DNA from: Pollenia angustigena | Lineage: Eukaryota; Arthropoda; Insecta; Diptera; Polleniidae | DNA: 64,000 nucleotides | Assembly (NCBI GenBank): GCA_930367215.1 | Contig: OV884057.1 | Coordinates: forward strand, 197,831,621 to 197,895,620 | Reading direction: 5' to 3' | Part shown: piece by piece, positions 47,196-58,665 of the stretch | How positions within the stretch are numbered: the stretch's first letter is position 1 | Layout of the letters: every line of letters starts with the position of its first letter | Made by a program: the position numbers and the translations under genes | Notes under the pieces: generated by a model | Told to the model about the DNA's origin: nothing | Database searches by the model: none | What the model saw: only the letters and a program-made list of their open reading frames with translations

Positions 47196-47531
47196 GTGAG
47201 AAGGGGAACAGTCATGTGGCCTGAAAGGTCAATGTATGTCATGACGTTTAAGGCAAACGATGATAAATGTTTACTGAAGCATGACTGCAACATAAGATTG
47301 GGCAAACAGATGGCAGCCCTAGGAAAAGAAGGCCAGCAACCCAAATTTCGGAAATCAACAATGCTAACGAATCGCTCATGGCTCCCTATGCTTCAATGGC
47401 AATTAGAGGACCATATATATTCAAATATTCATTCAAGATACGTTTTGTTTTGTACTGCACTGGAAATGGTTTTAATTTGTTCTTATCCTGCAGGAAATGT
47501 CACTAGTAAATCTGTACTGATTCAGCGTTGA
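47196..47531 (+). other. 111-codon open frame of unknown nature
   Basis: It starts MRRGTVMWPERSMYVMTF and ends SKSVLIQR. It is the longest frame in a slightly GC-richer stretch (47000-47530), but I recognise no domain, signal or splice context. The 47025-47090 segment just upstream (cgcttcgctggg, gtacggcgaaaccgga) faintly resembles the GC-rich ~83-bp repeat unit, so a repeat origin is likelier than a gene. Confidence 0.2.
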
Positions 47532-47652
47532 CACAGGCACCAGTACTAGTGACTTATTATACCCCAGACAATGTTATTTACTATAGACATTTAACATCTA
47601 CTACTGACGTTGGTACTATTGACTAGGTAGTTCTTTTGGGAACATATCGACC

Positions 47653-47886
47653 CCCAACCGCGAAAATAACGTAAGCGCCAAAAATCTAATTTTACAGGAG
47701 AAAGCTTTTTTATTTTATTTCATATAAATTTTGTATGAAATTTGTCGCTTTCATTAAAATTGTTTTTGCTATAAAATCGTGTGACCATGACATTTTAGGA
47801 GATGATGCAAGTGTTGCCAATAAAGTCATTTATTAAAAAAACGAAAATTGAAAATCATGTCGCCTACGTTATTTTCGCGGTTAGGG
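47653..47886. mobile_element. 234-bp MITE with CCCAACCGCGAAAATAACG ends
   Basis: The left CCCAACCGCGAAAATAACGT and right ..ACGTTATTTTCGCGGTTAGGG are nearly perfect inverted repeats. The interior is non-coding. Confidence 0.85.
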
Positions 47887-49153
47887 CTCGGTATGTAAAC
47901 ATTGGAACCAGAGAATCACTAGTACATTTTAGTAACTCTAGTTAACACTTTTGGTACGAATACGAATTCATAACAATCTTTTTTTTATTATTGCTTTAGC
48001 TTTTATAGGAATTATACTTCTCAGTTGTTAATTATATTATTTTTTTTCGTATTAAAGGCAAAGATAGTGGCATATGTAGTGTAGACACTGCGTTGACGGT
48101 GTCACTAAAAGAGTTGACAAAACTGGTGACTTGGAGACACTTGCACCCAGGTCTCCTTCAGGGTACAATTCTTCTCCTAGAATTGAAGTTTTGCTACGAA
48201 ATCAGGTAAACAAGATAAATTTGGGAGACGGAAATTGGCTGGGTTATGGAACCTCAATTAAGTCTAGCTTATATACAAATGCTTTGGCATTTAGTATCCA
48301 TAATGTTCGCAAAGTCTTTTATTGAATAATGACTTTCATCAAAAAATTCCAAAAAAAATTTTAAACAAATTTTTAAGAAAATTTGTTTAACATTTTAAAG
48401 TTACTTAAACTATATTTTCAGGCACCGGCAGCCACATAAGTCCTACATCCAGAAGCCACAACTATATTATGGTTGCCTCCGATCATGCAATGTTTATTAA
48501 AACTAATAATTTCTAAACCACTTACAATTGTATGGTTTTAAATTTATCATTTTCCTCTTCTCCAAGAGTAATATTTTATGGTTAAAAAACAACTATACTA
48601 TTATCAGTGGTTAACATATTATTGTTGTTTCCAATTATTGTTGTTATTAACTTGTCTGGAGGAAACACTGAAAGAGAAGTGTCTTCTTGATAAACTACTA
48701 ATTTAATTTAATTAGTTGCCTATGACAATAATGTGGTTAAAGTAACCATCATATGTTTAAACAATTTTCGTAAAAAATAGTGTTGTTTGCGGTGACCTTA
48801 TCGAAAAGTGTGTTTTCTCGGTGAGCAGAAGGTATAACACTTGTTTACAATTATTTGTATACAACTGATTTGTTAAGAATAAAAAAATATACAGAATTGG
48901 GTCCTAATTTTAGCCAAATATAAAGATATTCTATTGGGCTTAAGTTTCTGAGATAGTTAATAATTTTATTAATAATATTTTGGTGGAAGTATTTCTCATC
49001 TGTTTAAAGAAGGCCGGATCATTGTTTCAGAAATAAGAGAATGTTTATTATCAGTTACTGGTACTGTATAAAATTTATACTAAACTTTATATTGTAACGA
49101 AATTAGGTCACAGGGTAAATGTTTTACTTGACCTTAATGCAGAATGAAATATT
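47887..49153. other. Unassigned sequence with a possible decayed repeat
   Basis: The 64-codon frame at 48131-48325 has no known motif. At 48470-48550 'actatattatggttgcc' resembles the 'accatattatggt' repeat seen at 28.95 and 32.36 kb, and 48720-48800 holds a second 'aatgtggtta' phrase. Confidence 0.35.
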
Positions 49154-49372
49154 CAGGGGTGTCATGGAAAACGAATACGTAAAACGAAAGAATTTGGCAG
49201 TTCTTTTATTAAACTTTTAATCTAATTTTAACAATTTTTGTTAAAAAATTCTGTTTAATAGAACATTATTTGTATAATAATTGTCATAAAATTTTGTTAT
49301 TACAAAAATCTTATTGAAAAACGACTCTTAAAATTCTTTCGTTTTACGTTCTCGATTTCCATGACATCCCTG
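49154..49372. mobile_element. 219-bp MITE with CAGGGGTGTCATGGAAA ends (hAT-like termini)
   Basis: CAGGGGTGTCATGGAAA..acgtaaaacgaaagaatt at the left is inverted at the right as ..cgttttacg..TTTCCATGACATCCCTG. The CAG(G)GRTG terminus is typical of hAT-mobilised elements, but the flanking octamers do not match. Confidence 0.75.
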
Positions 49373-50060
49373 ATTATATCCTTTAGTACAAGAATTTCGA
49401 TTAACAGATCGAGCCTAAAATGTTATTAGACTGTGTGCCTTAATACTCATCCCTCTGTTAATTCCACATGTACATACATGTTGTTATTCGCATTTAGTTC
49501 TCAGTCATATTCATTTGTGATTTTATACCAAAATATGCATACGAAGAACAATTTGGTAAAATGTCAGTAGTAACGATGAAGGCTAAAATTATAACTTTAC
49601 GCCGCCCCTCTTTCCCCTTTTATTCACTTACTTTTCTCCCTTTTGGTTAATGTCTTTAAAGAAAAAACAATTCACAAGGTTATGCAGAGGAACTTAGCTG
49701 GGGGAAAAGAGTATCAAGTATGGGGCATCAAGTGCAAGTGCACACAAATGAACGTCCCACTTATTAATGCTTTAATAAATGGCATTTCATTTTTTATTAT
49801 TCACTCGAAATGAGATTTTATTACCAGACAGACATCTTGGTCTCTACTGTGCCTTAAACAAAAAAAAAAAAAAAAAAAAATGCGTAAGAAAGTATGAAGA
49901 AAAAGGCTCCAAAGAAAATTTGTATGATTTTAAGTGAATTCTCTAAGACAAGGCAGAAACATGCAAAAATCAAACTTAAAATTGTTGCATGATTGTAACA
50001 AACAGAGTTTCATATCATTTCAATGTTTACTGCTCATTGTACATAATGTGATAAAAGTTG
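49373..50060. other. Unassigned AT-rich sequence
   Basis: Contains an A run at 49859-49880 and nothing gene-like. Confidence 0.45.
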
Positions 50061-50110
50061 CCGTTTGTAGTTCAACATCGAGTGAAGCTGAAGACGCGAT
50101 GCAGTTTTGA

Positions 50111-50290
50111 GACAATGACAATGTTGCTGGCTTCGTCTTGGCAGTTTTTGGTTGCCTAAATGGCTTTGGCAATTCAGCGTACGATGCCGTAGCTGATGTG
50201 ACTGCTATTCAAACTGTTGAGAATGAGGATGTCGAGCGCGACAACGAGGATGATGCTGATGATGACTTGAAATGCATTGCATTATTGTAA
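50111..50290 (+). CDS. Possible short coding exon or relic; unknown product
   Basis: A 59-codon frame opens just after a TGA (50108-50110) and ends in TAA at 50288-50290. It reads DNDNVAGFVLAVFGCLNGFG, an Ala/Asp/Val middle, and an acidic tail ENEDVERDNEDDADDD, closing LKCIALL. The GC-rich third positions and balanced amino acids stand out from the AT-rich surroundings. There is no ATG at its start, and an acceptor-like 'gccgtttgtag' lies upstream at about 50059-50069 but in a different phase. It could be an exon fragment, a processed relic or chance. I do not recognise a family. Confidence 0.2.
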   Translation, partial: DNDNVAGFVLAVFGCLNGFGNSAYDAVADVTAIQTVENEDVERDNEDDADDDLKCIALL

Positions 50291-51034
50291 ATGACTAAGG
50301 ATATTCATTTGTACCTACTTAAACTTGATATGTATAAACGTATGAATAAGTATGAGTTTAAGTGTCCGAAAGCAATCAGTATTTTCGTCTTTGTTTCATT
50401 ATGGCCAATACTTCTTAAGCTTTAAGTAACAAAAGCTTAACCACAACAAAAAAAAAAATAAATAAATAAATATAAAAACTACAAACTTATTGCTCACGGC
50501 TGGATTTTAAACAGAAACTGAGTACATGCACTTAATTTTCATTTTATTATTATCAAAAACTGCCTTAAAACACATTAACTACAATACGCACTGTGATTTT
50601 AAAGGGGATTGAATTTAGAAAAATGCCTTATTCGACTTTTAAAGTCGTTTTCAATACATAAATCGCAATGACGGCCGTTTTACACTATCACACTGGTTTT
50701 AAGTATTTGACTAAAATGCAACCCTGATCTAATTATTGTTTGAAAATTAAAAAAAGAACTTATCATGACAGGGGTGTATTTTCCACAAATTACATAAGAC
50801 TTTTTTGATAATGCAAAGTATTCTTATATGATACAAATATACAAATTAAAAGTATATCCATATATTTGATTCAAAACTCCGTAATGGCCAATTTTTAGGA
50901 TTGATATGAAACACACATTTATGTTTAAAATCGTTTTAAATACAATTTTCTCTTCTTCACTAACACTTAAATAAAACTTAATTCACCGATGTCGTACATT
51001 TAAATTTAACTTAAGTTTCCATTGGAATAACTTA
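50291..51034. other. Unassigned AT-rich sequence
   Basis: No supported feature was found. Confidence 0.45.
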
Positions 51035-51115
51035 GCAAGGTGGCCTCAATATGACAACAATACAAAAACAACAGACAAAGCAATAACATTCAGCTGTTTT
51101 TTGAGACCACCTTGC
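51035..51115. mobile_element. 81-bp miniature inverted-repeat sequence
   Basis: GCAAGGTGGCCTCAA pairs with TTGAGACCACCTTGC at the other end. The centre is a few dozen A/C-rich bases. It is short even for a MITE, but the pairing is clear. Confidence 0.7.
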
Positions 51116-51399
51116 AAAAAATAAACTTTTTTATGATAGTGATTTGTATTTAGTAGTAATTAAATAAAACTATTTATCTGTATTTAAATACGATTTAAGT
51201 TTATATGAAAATTAACTAATATAGATTTAAATACTATCCTTAAAATTGAGCATAAGTGTACAAAAAATGATGTTATATTTTATGATATCTTTATAATATC
51301 AGCGATTCTTTAGGGTTTTTTTCTGAAACAAGCCCAAAAAGAAAAGGAAAATATTTTCTTAATTTTTAAGATCTTTTAAAAATATTTAGAAAATTTTCC

Positions 51400-51490
51400 G
51401 GGGCCAAATAACGGCATTCGATATCGATCGAAATTCCCATTTAAATTGTATTGTAATTTCGATCGATATCGAATGCAGAAATTAGGCCCC
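51400..51490. repeat. 91-bp hairpin with GGGGCC..CGATATCGATCG arms
   Basis: Arms of about 36 bp (GGGGCC, then gcattcgatatcgatcgaaa) pair across an ~18-nt loop. The mismatches are confined to a 4-nt block. It is probably a solo hairpin MITE related to other 'tcgaat' elements in the window. Confidence 0.8.
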
Positions 51491-52514
51491 AGATTTTTCG
51501 AAAATAATTTTTTTATGATTCCAAAATTTTTTTTTTTTAGAACAATTTTCATGGTTCTTAAGGTGTTATGATACTTGCTATTTTTTGTATTGGATTTTTT
51601 TAAGGATTGACTGAATGAAACAACAAATGCGAGAAAGAACAAGAAATACAATGTGTAAACAAACCCTTTTTTTATGATTGACATTTCTCATGTGTATTTT
51701 TTTTCTTTGACTAATGCCCGTAATTTCTACAAATAGATATCTAGCTGTGTATAGATATCTATGGTTTTCATAATTTTAAAACGTATTTCTTACCTACGGG
51801 TAAAATTATAATGTATTTTACATAATCGATATTCGATAGTTTATTCGCGTAGGGAAAATTTTCATTGAAATAATCAAAATAATGTTACAGGATAGGTTAA
51901 CAAAACTGTTAGGTACGAACACGACTTGGTATCTGTTTGTTGAAATTACGGACATAAAACAAAAAAACGTGGCAAAAGCTTGGGCAGATGCAACTATTTT
52001 GTTTTTGATAAATGAAATGAAGCAGGTGACCTTCATATGGGATTTCAAATCATAAATTTTCAATTAAAGAATATACCACAATGTAATTCGTAAAATTTTT
52101 CATTATTTGCATTAAATTTTATTGTATTTAAAAGAAAAACTTGTTTGTGATTCCAAAATAAAATGTTAACAAAACAAACAATATTGCCCACGTTTTTTTT
52201 CCCACAAAAACCCGCCAAAAAAGCTTTAAATCGCACAACAAAAGTTAAAAACCGCTACTTTCGATCAAAAACTCAAAAAATTGGCAACAGTGCTAACATT
52301 TAATCTGGAAATGTCAATTTTAAGTTAAAAGTTTTTATACTTTTTTTGACAGTCTTAGATTATTTATCGATAACACATGTAAATTTCTTTGACATTTCAA
52401 GATTTTTTATGATATAATCATACTCTTTACACTTAGCCAGTTTTCTTATGCAAATATATTTGCACTGTTCTCCAATATAGAAAAAATACAAAAAATAGCA
52501 AGTATCATAACACC
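51491..52514. other. Unassigned AT-rich sequence
   Basis: Frames at 51376-51684 and 51818-52063 show no motif. The phrase 'agtatcataacacctt' at 52500-52515 is mirrored by 'aaggtgttatgatact' at 51560-51575, so 51560-52515 may be an element with short inverted ends. Confidence 0.4.
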
Positions 52515-52519
52515 TTTAG

Positions 52520-52911
52520 GAGTTTTCACTGATATCGAGCCGGAATGCAGATGGCTCTCAGTCTCGAGAAGATGTGGCTTTTGAGGTATTTCAATTTATT
52601 GCGAAGACTTCGAGATTACTGTAGCGTTGTCCAGGCGGAGATAATTAAGATAAAGGAAGCTGTAGACTGGCTTAGACTATCTGCTGTGTCGATGACTGCT
52701 GTAGATATTTAGCCATGCCGCCGTGATGACCTTGTTTTCCCTCTCCCTTACAGCGAAAAAGCCCTTGAATGGCGCTGTAAGAATCATATGGGGGCCAGGG
52801 CCCAGGGACGTACTAGGAAACATTAGGGCGGTTGAGGTCGGTAGACTTGGCACTTACTTATGGGTTCCCCTGAATATGGAAGCTAATAAATCGGCAAATG
52901 AATGGACTTAG
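52520..52911 (+). pseudogene. RNase H domain remnant of a non-LTR retrotransposon
   Basis: One frame reads YCSVVQAEIIKIKEAVDWLR from about 52617, matching the 'VFQAEI.AI..A..WL' helix of I/Jockey/R1-type RNase H. Another reads CKNHMGARAQGRTRK, and then TYLWVPLNMEANKSANEWT, matching 'V.L.WVPGH..I.GNE.ADELA', where His of VPGH is replaced by N. An intervening 'TDIEPECRW' may derive from the FTDGS block. At least two frameshifts and several stops occur. Only this domain survives; reverse transcriptase is not seen. Typical 5' truncation plus decay explains it. Confidence 0.65.
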
Positions 52912-52917
52912 CTTAAA

Positions 52918-53117
52918 CGTATCTGTAGTTTAAGCTCAATAGCTGTTAATCAGTGTCCCATGTATTATATGTAGTTTAAAAAATAACATGTGGCAGCACT
53001 ACGATAAATGTTGTCAAATTCATATGGTCTGTATTGGTAGTTTAAACACCCAATTTTACTCGTGTAGAGATTTTAAATATGTATGTTAACTTATTTATAG
53101 ATTCGTTGGTTTAAACA
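52918..53117. repeat. Dispersed repeat, copy B (paralogue of 3554-3772)
   Basis: It shares 'cagtgtcccatgtattatat', 'aacatgtggcagcactacga' and 'tcatatggtctgtattggta' with copy A. It ends in a GGTTTAAAC-type terminus. It begins immediately after the RNase H remnant. Confidence 0.7.
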
Positions 53118-55712
53118 CAGTTTAAACAAAAAAAAATTAACTTGCTCTGATTTATTATCTCTTAATCAAGAAGTGTTTCTTTCCTTGTTCTCATAGAAAA
53201 GTGTAATCCAGTATACGGGTTAAAAATTTGTTGCACTGTGTTATTCAGGGCATAATTCTTGATTTTTTTCTTATAATAGGATAACCTTGTTTAAAAATAA
53301 CAAAGTCTGAAAAAATCTGACCGATCATAGAAATATGCTTATAATAAAACCGACTCTTCAACCTTAAATAATCGGGAAAAAATAAAGGAATAAGTTATAT
53401 TTTTTCTTTTTAACTAAATATCTGCAGGAAACTTAATAACCATGTTCTAGAAACCTTCATTAAAATTTCTAATTCACTACGTTAGTTTTATGTAAGATGA
53501 ATAACTATAACATGAGAGCAATCAATACACGAAATTTAAGAGACAAAAGAGATGAAATCAGTTTGTTCACTTAAGTTGCCCACACACGAGTGATTTGTGC
53601 GCGAACCATTTCTCCACACACGACGAACAAATTACAATAACGTCAAAAAGAAAACATGAATTATGAAACGAATGATACAATTGCACTTTTTATAATTTCG
53701 AAGCGACGCTAACCGGGGTATTTAACACGTCTAAAATTAATGATTAAAAATATATCCCTTCAAGCCACTGTTCTTTATAAATAATAAATTATTAAGAAAA
53801 ACTCAAGATAAAATGAGAAAAAAACTACATCATGTTTTATAATTGTAAATACAAATCATCATTCATTTGGATGGTCGGTCAATCAGTCAGTTTAGTCATC
53901 TGAGCCGCCAATGTGTCAGACAACGAACCAAACAAAACAAATCGGTTATAACTTATACCTGAATATAAACTTATAAGCAAAAAGTAATTATTTCATTTAT
54001 GTTGTACTAAAAAGTACTCGTATAAATTCAATTCATACGTATTTAGTATGTGTGTTTGTCCATAACTATATATTAAATGCATATAAGCAACTATGACCAA
54101 CAACAAATGAATGAATAAAATGAATGATTCTTGCAAACTTTATTAAAGCTTTCTGGCTAACTCTTCCTCTTAATAAAACTGACACGAATAAATAAAAAAT
54201 AAAGTTTGTCTTTTCAGTTAAAGAAAATTCATTTAGTTAGTCAGTAAGTCAGTTAGTCGTCCCCTTATAGAATGTTACATTTTAACATCCTTGTAAGTAT
54301 GATGGTGTGTGTGTGTGCGTGTATGTGGAATACACACACGTGCATTTGTACCCGTTCATATCCATATGTAGTGCGTTTTTCTTACTTCTGATGAGTTGAA
54401 GGAGAGCTTGTCGTAAATGATTGACGAGTTAAAATTAAGAACTTGTATGTAGAAATGTTTTATAGAGTCAGTCGTATTATACACTTGAACTGCAAGTACA
54501 TACAATACTCATTGCATACGATTGACTCGGTAATGTGTGTGCTGTGGCATGGTAAATATGCTGTGTTGTGGCATATTAAAGCGATGGTGTCTTGTACGAA
54601 TTTCTGAATCTTGTTATTTGTTTGTATCATAAATTAAATCCTTTTATACGTTTTCAGGTTTTTGTGCTTTCTTAAGCGTAGTTTTCGACTAAATGGTTTA
54701 AAAAGCTTTTAAATGATGATGGTTATTAATCAATGTGTTCAAATGAAATGTGTTTTTTATTATTTGTTCTTAAAACGTGAAAGAATCAAGGACGTTTTTG
54801 TATAGTTCATATTGGAGTGCAATTGGTTGAAAATTTGCAAATTCATTTGTGTTTATAATGAAAACTTATTAAATATAATGAAAATCATTAGGAGGTGCAC
54901 TTTGCATGTAAAGGTGAATATGTCTGGGCCATTTGTTATTTAAAATTTCTGAGTCCAAAAAAGTTATGTAAAAATTAAGCGAAAAAAAACACATTGAAAT
55001 TTTTAAAATGTGAGCTCGTATTTTTTGTTAGTCATAGAAGTCCTTAAATATACTACATTGCAATTGAGACCGACAACTTATTTTTAACAAAATAAAATTT
55101 TTTTAAACACTTTTTTCACGAATTTTTACAATTTGTTTGTTTGATTATAATCAATTCATTAATTGATTACACAGTGGAAAATTTTTTTTTTGTGCGGTCT
55201 TAAGTATGATTGCAAATTTTTACTAATTTGACGTTCATGACACACACACATATTTAAAATTATATTTTTGTATGGAAATCGATAAACAGTTTTCTCAGTA
55301 AATTGTGAATAAAATCAAAATAAACCTCATTACATTCGCAATTATGTTACGATAAATATTTTTAGATCAAAACTGTAATTTTTGTCGCCTTTTTATTTTT
55401 GTTTTTATAAATTTTCAAATAACAAAATATTGGTTTTTTTTGCAAAATTTTCCTTTTTCCAAAAATTCAACGATATCTCTGAAACTAAAGGGCAAATTTA
55501 TAAACAATGTAAACACGGCTTAAAGAATACTGTTGCCGAGTTTCGGATTTTTTTTGTTAACTGAATGTAGTGAACGTGCCTTTATTTAATACATAACGGT
55601 ATATCTGGAAAATTTGAACTGATAGAGAAAAATGGAGATTAGATTTGAAATCAGCGACCTCAAGTCCGCAAAATTACTGTTCCGCAGTTTTGTTTTTGAA
55701 ACAAAAAGTACG
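53118..55712. other. Long AT-rich stretch without genes
   Basis: Contains (AGTC)n-like short tracts (53875-53895, 54237-54260) and a GT/AC microsatellite-like segment (54305-54345), but no gene or paired element ends. Confidence 0.5.
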
Positions 55713-56639
55713 TTAAAATATGGCCGCAAAAAATAAATGAAAATTGACCCCAAATTTTAGGCTATTTTTCATAATGCAATATGAACCCATTTTTTTCAAT
55801 GAAAAATGACCCAAAAAAAAGGGGAAAATAACCCTAAAAATGAAATGAAATATGACCCTAAATTTGGGGTTATTCTTCATTATGAAAAATCACCTCAAAA
55901 TTTATGATGAATTTTAACCCCAAAAAAGAACACAAAGAAAGTTATATTTAAAATATTGGTTGGAGTTCATATGCCCGAAACTAAACAAATTTAGAATCCC
56001 GATTTCAAAATCCGAATAATTATAAAGTTTTGGTACGATTGATAGCATAGTTATGCTTTCGGCCATGCACAAGGATTTTATCCTCTATGGTATAACGATT
56101 ACTGGCTTTGCTTACTAAAGCTTACCGTTATAGACGGCCTTCGGCCGGGCGCATTTTATTAATTTGTGAAAAAACTTTTTGGGGTAATTTTGCATTTCAT
56201 AAAATTTGCATTTTTATTAGTAAACGAAAAATAGCCCCAAAGTAAGAAATGTGATTTTATTTGGGGCCATTTTTCATTCCTTGATATTGTGGTAGTTTTT
56301 CATTCCACTTAAAATGAAAAAACGGCGGTGCGCAAAATGACCCCAGGAAATATGGCCCCAAAAGGAAAATGAAAAACGGCCCAAAATTTTACATGAGACA
56401 CAACAACACGCAATTTTGGCGCAATTTTTTTGTTTTTTTGGGGTTATTTTTCATTTTTTCGTTAGGGTGTTTTTGCATTTTAAGTGGAATGAAAAATGAC
56501 CCCAATATCAAGGAATGAAAAATGGCCCCAAATAAAATCACAATTTTTACTTTGGGGCTATTTTTCATCTACTCATAAAAAATGCAAGTTTACAGAAATG
56601 AAAAATCACCCCAAAAATTTTTACACAAATTTTATAAAA

Positions 56640-56844
56640 TCTATATATATACATATATAAAAATAAGTCCGTATATGTACGTCGCCGAACTACTCATAAA
56701 CGCGTCGTGCGATTTCAACCAAACTTATGCACTACGTAGGCAGTGGCCCATATATGGTTTATATGAAGTTTGGTTGAAATCCGATAACGCATGTGTGTGC
56801 GGTGCGTATGTTTTGCCGTGCGAAGCAGGCAACGGGCCCGCTAG
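56640..56844 (+). mobile_element. 205-bp Helitron-like non-autonomous element
   Basis: It starts TCTATATATATAC after an A and ends ..GGGCCCGCTAG before a T. This fits Helitron rules (TC start, CTRR end, A|T target). A short CCGT..ACGG stem lies just upstream of the 3' end. The interior (gtacgtcgccgaactactca, tttcaaccaaac) is of a kind widespread in insect genomes. A SINE-like origin is the alternative. It sits exactly at the end of the nested palindrome arm. Confidence 0.5.
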
Positions 56845-56899
56845 TGCTATGTAAAAGTTTCTAGGGATAACATAAAAAACCAGAATTCTTATACCAAAG

Positions 56900-57310
56900 T
56901 TGAGAAAATCCTTGCCGGTTATGCAGAGATGCTGTAGTTAGCGAAGCCGGTGTTTGTTATACCATAGAGGAAAAAATCCTTGAGCCCGGCCGAAGGCCGT
57001 CTATTACGAGAAGAGTTCGTTATACCATAGAAAAGAAAATCCTTGCGCCCGGCCGAAGGCCGTCTATGTAGTGAAGCTTTAGTGAGCGAAGCCAGTGTTC
57101 GTTATACCAAAGAGAAGAAAATCTTTTCACCCAGCCGAAGGCCGGCTATACAGAGAAGCTTTAGTTAGCGAAGCCAGTGTTCGTTATACCATAGAGAAAA
57201 AAATCCTTGCGCCCGGCCGAAGGCCGGCTATAACGTAGAGCTTTAGTAAGCAAAGCCAGTGTTCGTTATACCATAGAGAAAAAAATCCTTGTGCATGGCC
57301 GAAAGCCCAA
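56900..57310 (+). repeat. Tandem array of the ~83-bp GGCCGAAGGCC unit (six copies)
   Basis: 'aaaatccttg'-type phrases occur at about 56906, 56974, 57037, 57119, 57202 and 57285, a period near 83 bp with two shortened units. Each unit has 'gaagctttagttagcgaagc', 'gttcgttataccatagag', 'aaaatccttgcgccc' and the palindrome GGCCGAAGGCC. It is GC-rich against an AT-rich background. Confidence 0.85.
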
Positions 57311-57830
57311 CCGTGCTATCAATCGTACGATTTTTAAAACCAAAACTGTATAATTATCCGGATTTTAAAATCGGGATTCTAAATTTGGGATTTTTAGTTT
57401 TGGGCATATGAACTCCACCGAAAATGTTAAATGTCACTTTCTTTGTGTTCTTTTGTGGGGTTAAAATTCATTATAAATTTTGAGGTGATTTTTCATAATG
57501 AAGAATAACCCCAAATTTAGGGTCATTTCATTTTATTTTTAGGGTTATTTTTCATTTTTTTAGGGTAATTTTTCATTAAAAAAATGGGGCCATATTGCAT
57601 TATGAAAAATAGCCCCGAATTTGGGGTTAATTTTTATTTATTTTTTGGGGCCATATTTCCTGGGGCCATATTTCGCAGCGCCGAAAAAACACCCTAACGA
57701 AAAAATTAAAAATAACCCAAAAAAAAATTGCCTAAAAATTGCTTGTTGTTGTGTCTAAAATAAAATTTTGAGGCCGTTCTTTACTTTCCTTTTGGGGCCA
57801 TATTTCCTGGGGTCATTTTGCGCACCGCCT

Positions 57831-58665
57831 ACAAAAACCTATTTTTCAAAAAAAAAAAAAAACCAAATTAGTTTTTTGGAAACCAATAATACGATTTTTT
57901 CACAAAAATATGTTTCTTCACTAAAAATGTTTTTTTTTTTTTTTTACATAAACGTTTGTTTTCCAAAATAGTTTTTTTTTTACAAAAAGACGTTTATTAC
58001 AAAAAACAACCGATTTTTGCTCAAGAGGTTGTTTCTACATTGGACTTAACTAAACACGATTTTTCACAAAAACTTGTTATTGCGTTTTTAAAAGAGGCAT
58101 TTTTTCATAAATACATATACGATTTTTAAATATAATTTTTTGTACAGAAGGTATTTTTTTTAAGAAAGAGAGGTTTTCTTCCAAAAAGTCGCGTTTTTTT
58201 CTACAAATGCTTTATTTAAAACGAAAAAGATATGTTTAAATAAAAACTTTTTCACAAAAGAAAGCTTTTTTAACAAAAAACAACAACAAACACGATTATT
58301 CACAATAACGACGCTTTTTCACAAAAACGACGTTTTTTCCCAAAAAAGGCTTTTTTTACAAAAACAAGGAAAAAAATGCCCTTTATTTTACAAAACTTCC
58401 ATTTTTTACAAAAGACGCTTTTTCAAAAAAGGACGGTTTAAAAAAAACGCTTGTTCACAAAAATATGCTTTTACACAATAAGACGATTTTTCTTCAAAAA
58501 AGAAGCCTTTTTTCTACAAAACTGAGCATCTTCTGCAAAAAGACGTTTAAAAAAACGCTTATTTCTGCAAAAAAAATGTTGCTCAAAAAACGGGGTTTTA
58601 AAGCACTTTTTACTAAAAAAAACCTTTTAACATTTTTATTAATATGGGCATTTCCGTCAAAAGGT
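57831..58665. repeat. Degenerate ~20-22-bp tandem array, second locus
   Basis: Many diverged copies of 'ttttcacaaaaacgacgcttt' follow directly after the foldback complex, in the same relation and strand sense as the array at 11205-13640. The core is again ACAAAAA..CTTTT. The frame at 58465-58674 is a by-product of the repeat. Confidence 0.65.

Larger units (their letters stand above)
55713..57830. mobile_element. Composite foldback-like element(s), locus 5, multiply nested
   Basis: The outer arms (55713-56085 and 57290-57682) are inverted copies made of 'gaaaaatggccccaaa'-type units plus unique phrases such as 'ggagttcatatgcccgaaac'. A second nested palindrome (56153-56300 / 56480-56640) lies inside. 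A third inverted pair (56327-56470 / 57683-57830) has the terminus GGCGGTGCGCAAAATGACCC, comparable to GGCTCCGTGCAATAACTCCC at locus 1. Between them are a Helitron-like insert and a tandem array of the ~83-bp unit. The interleaving suggests one element inserted into or recombined with another. No protein was recognised. Confidence 0.7.
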
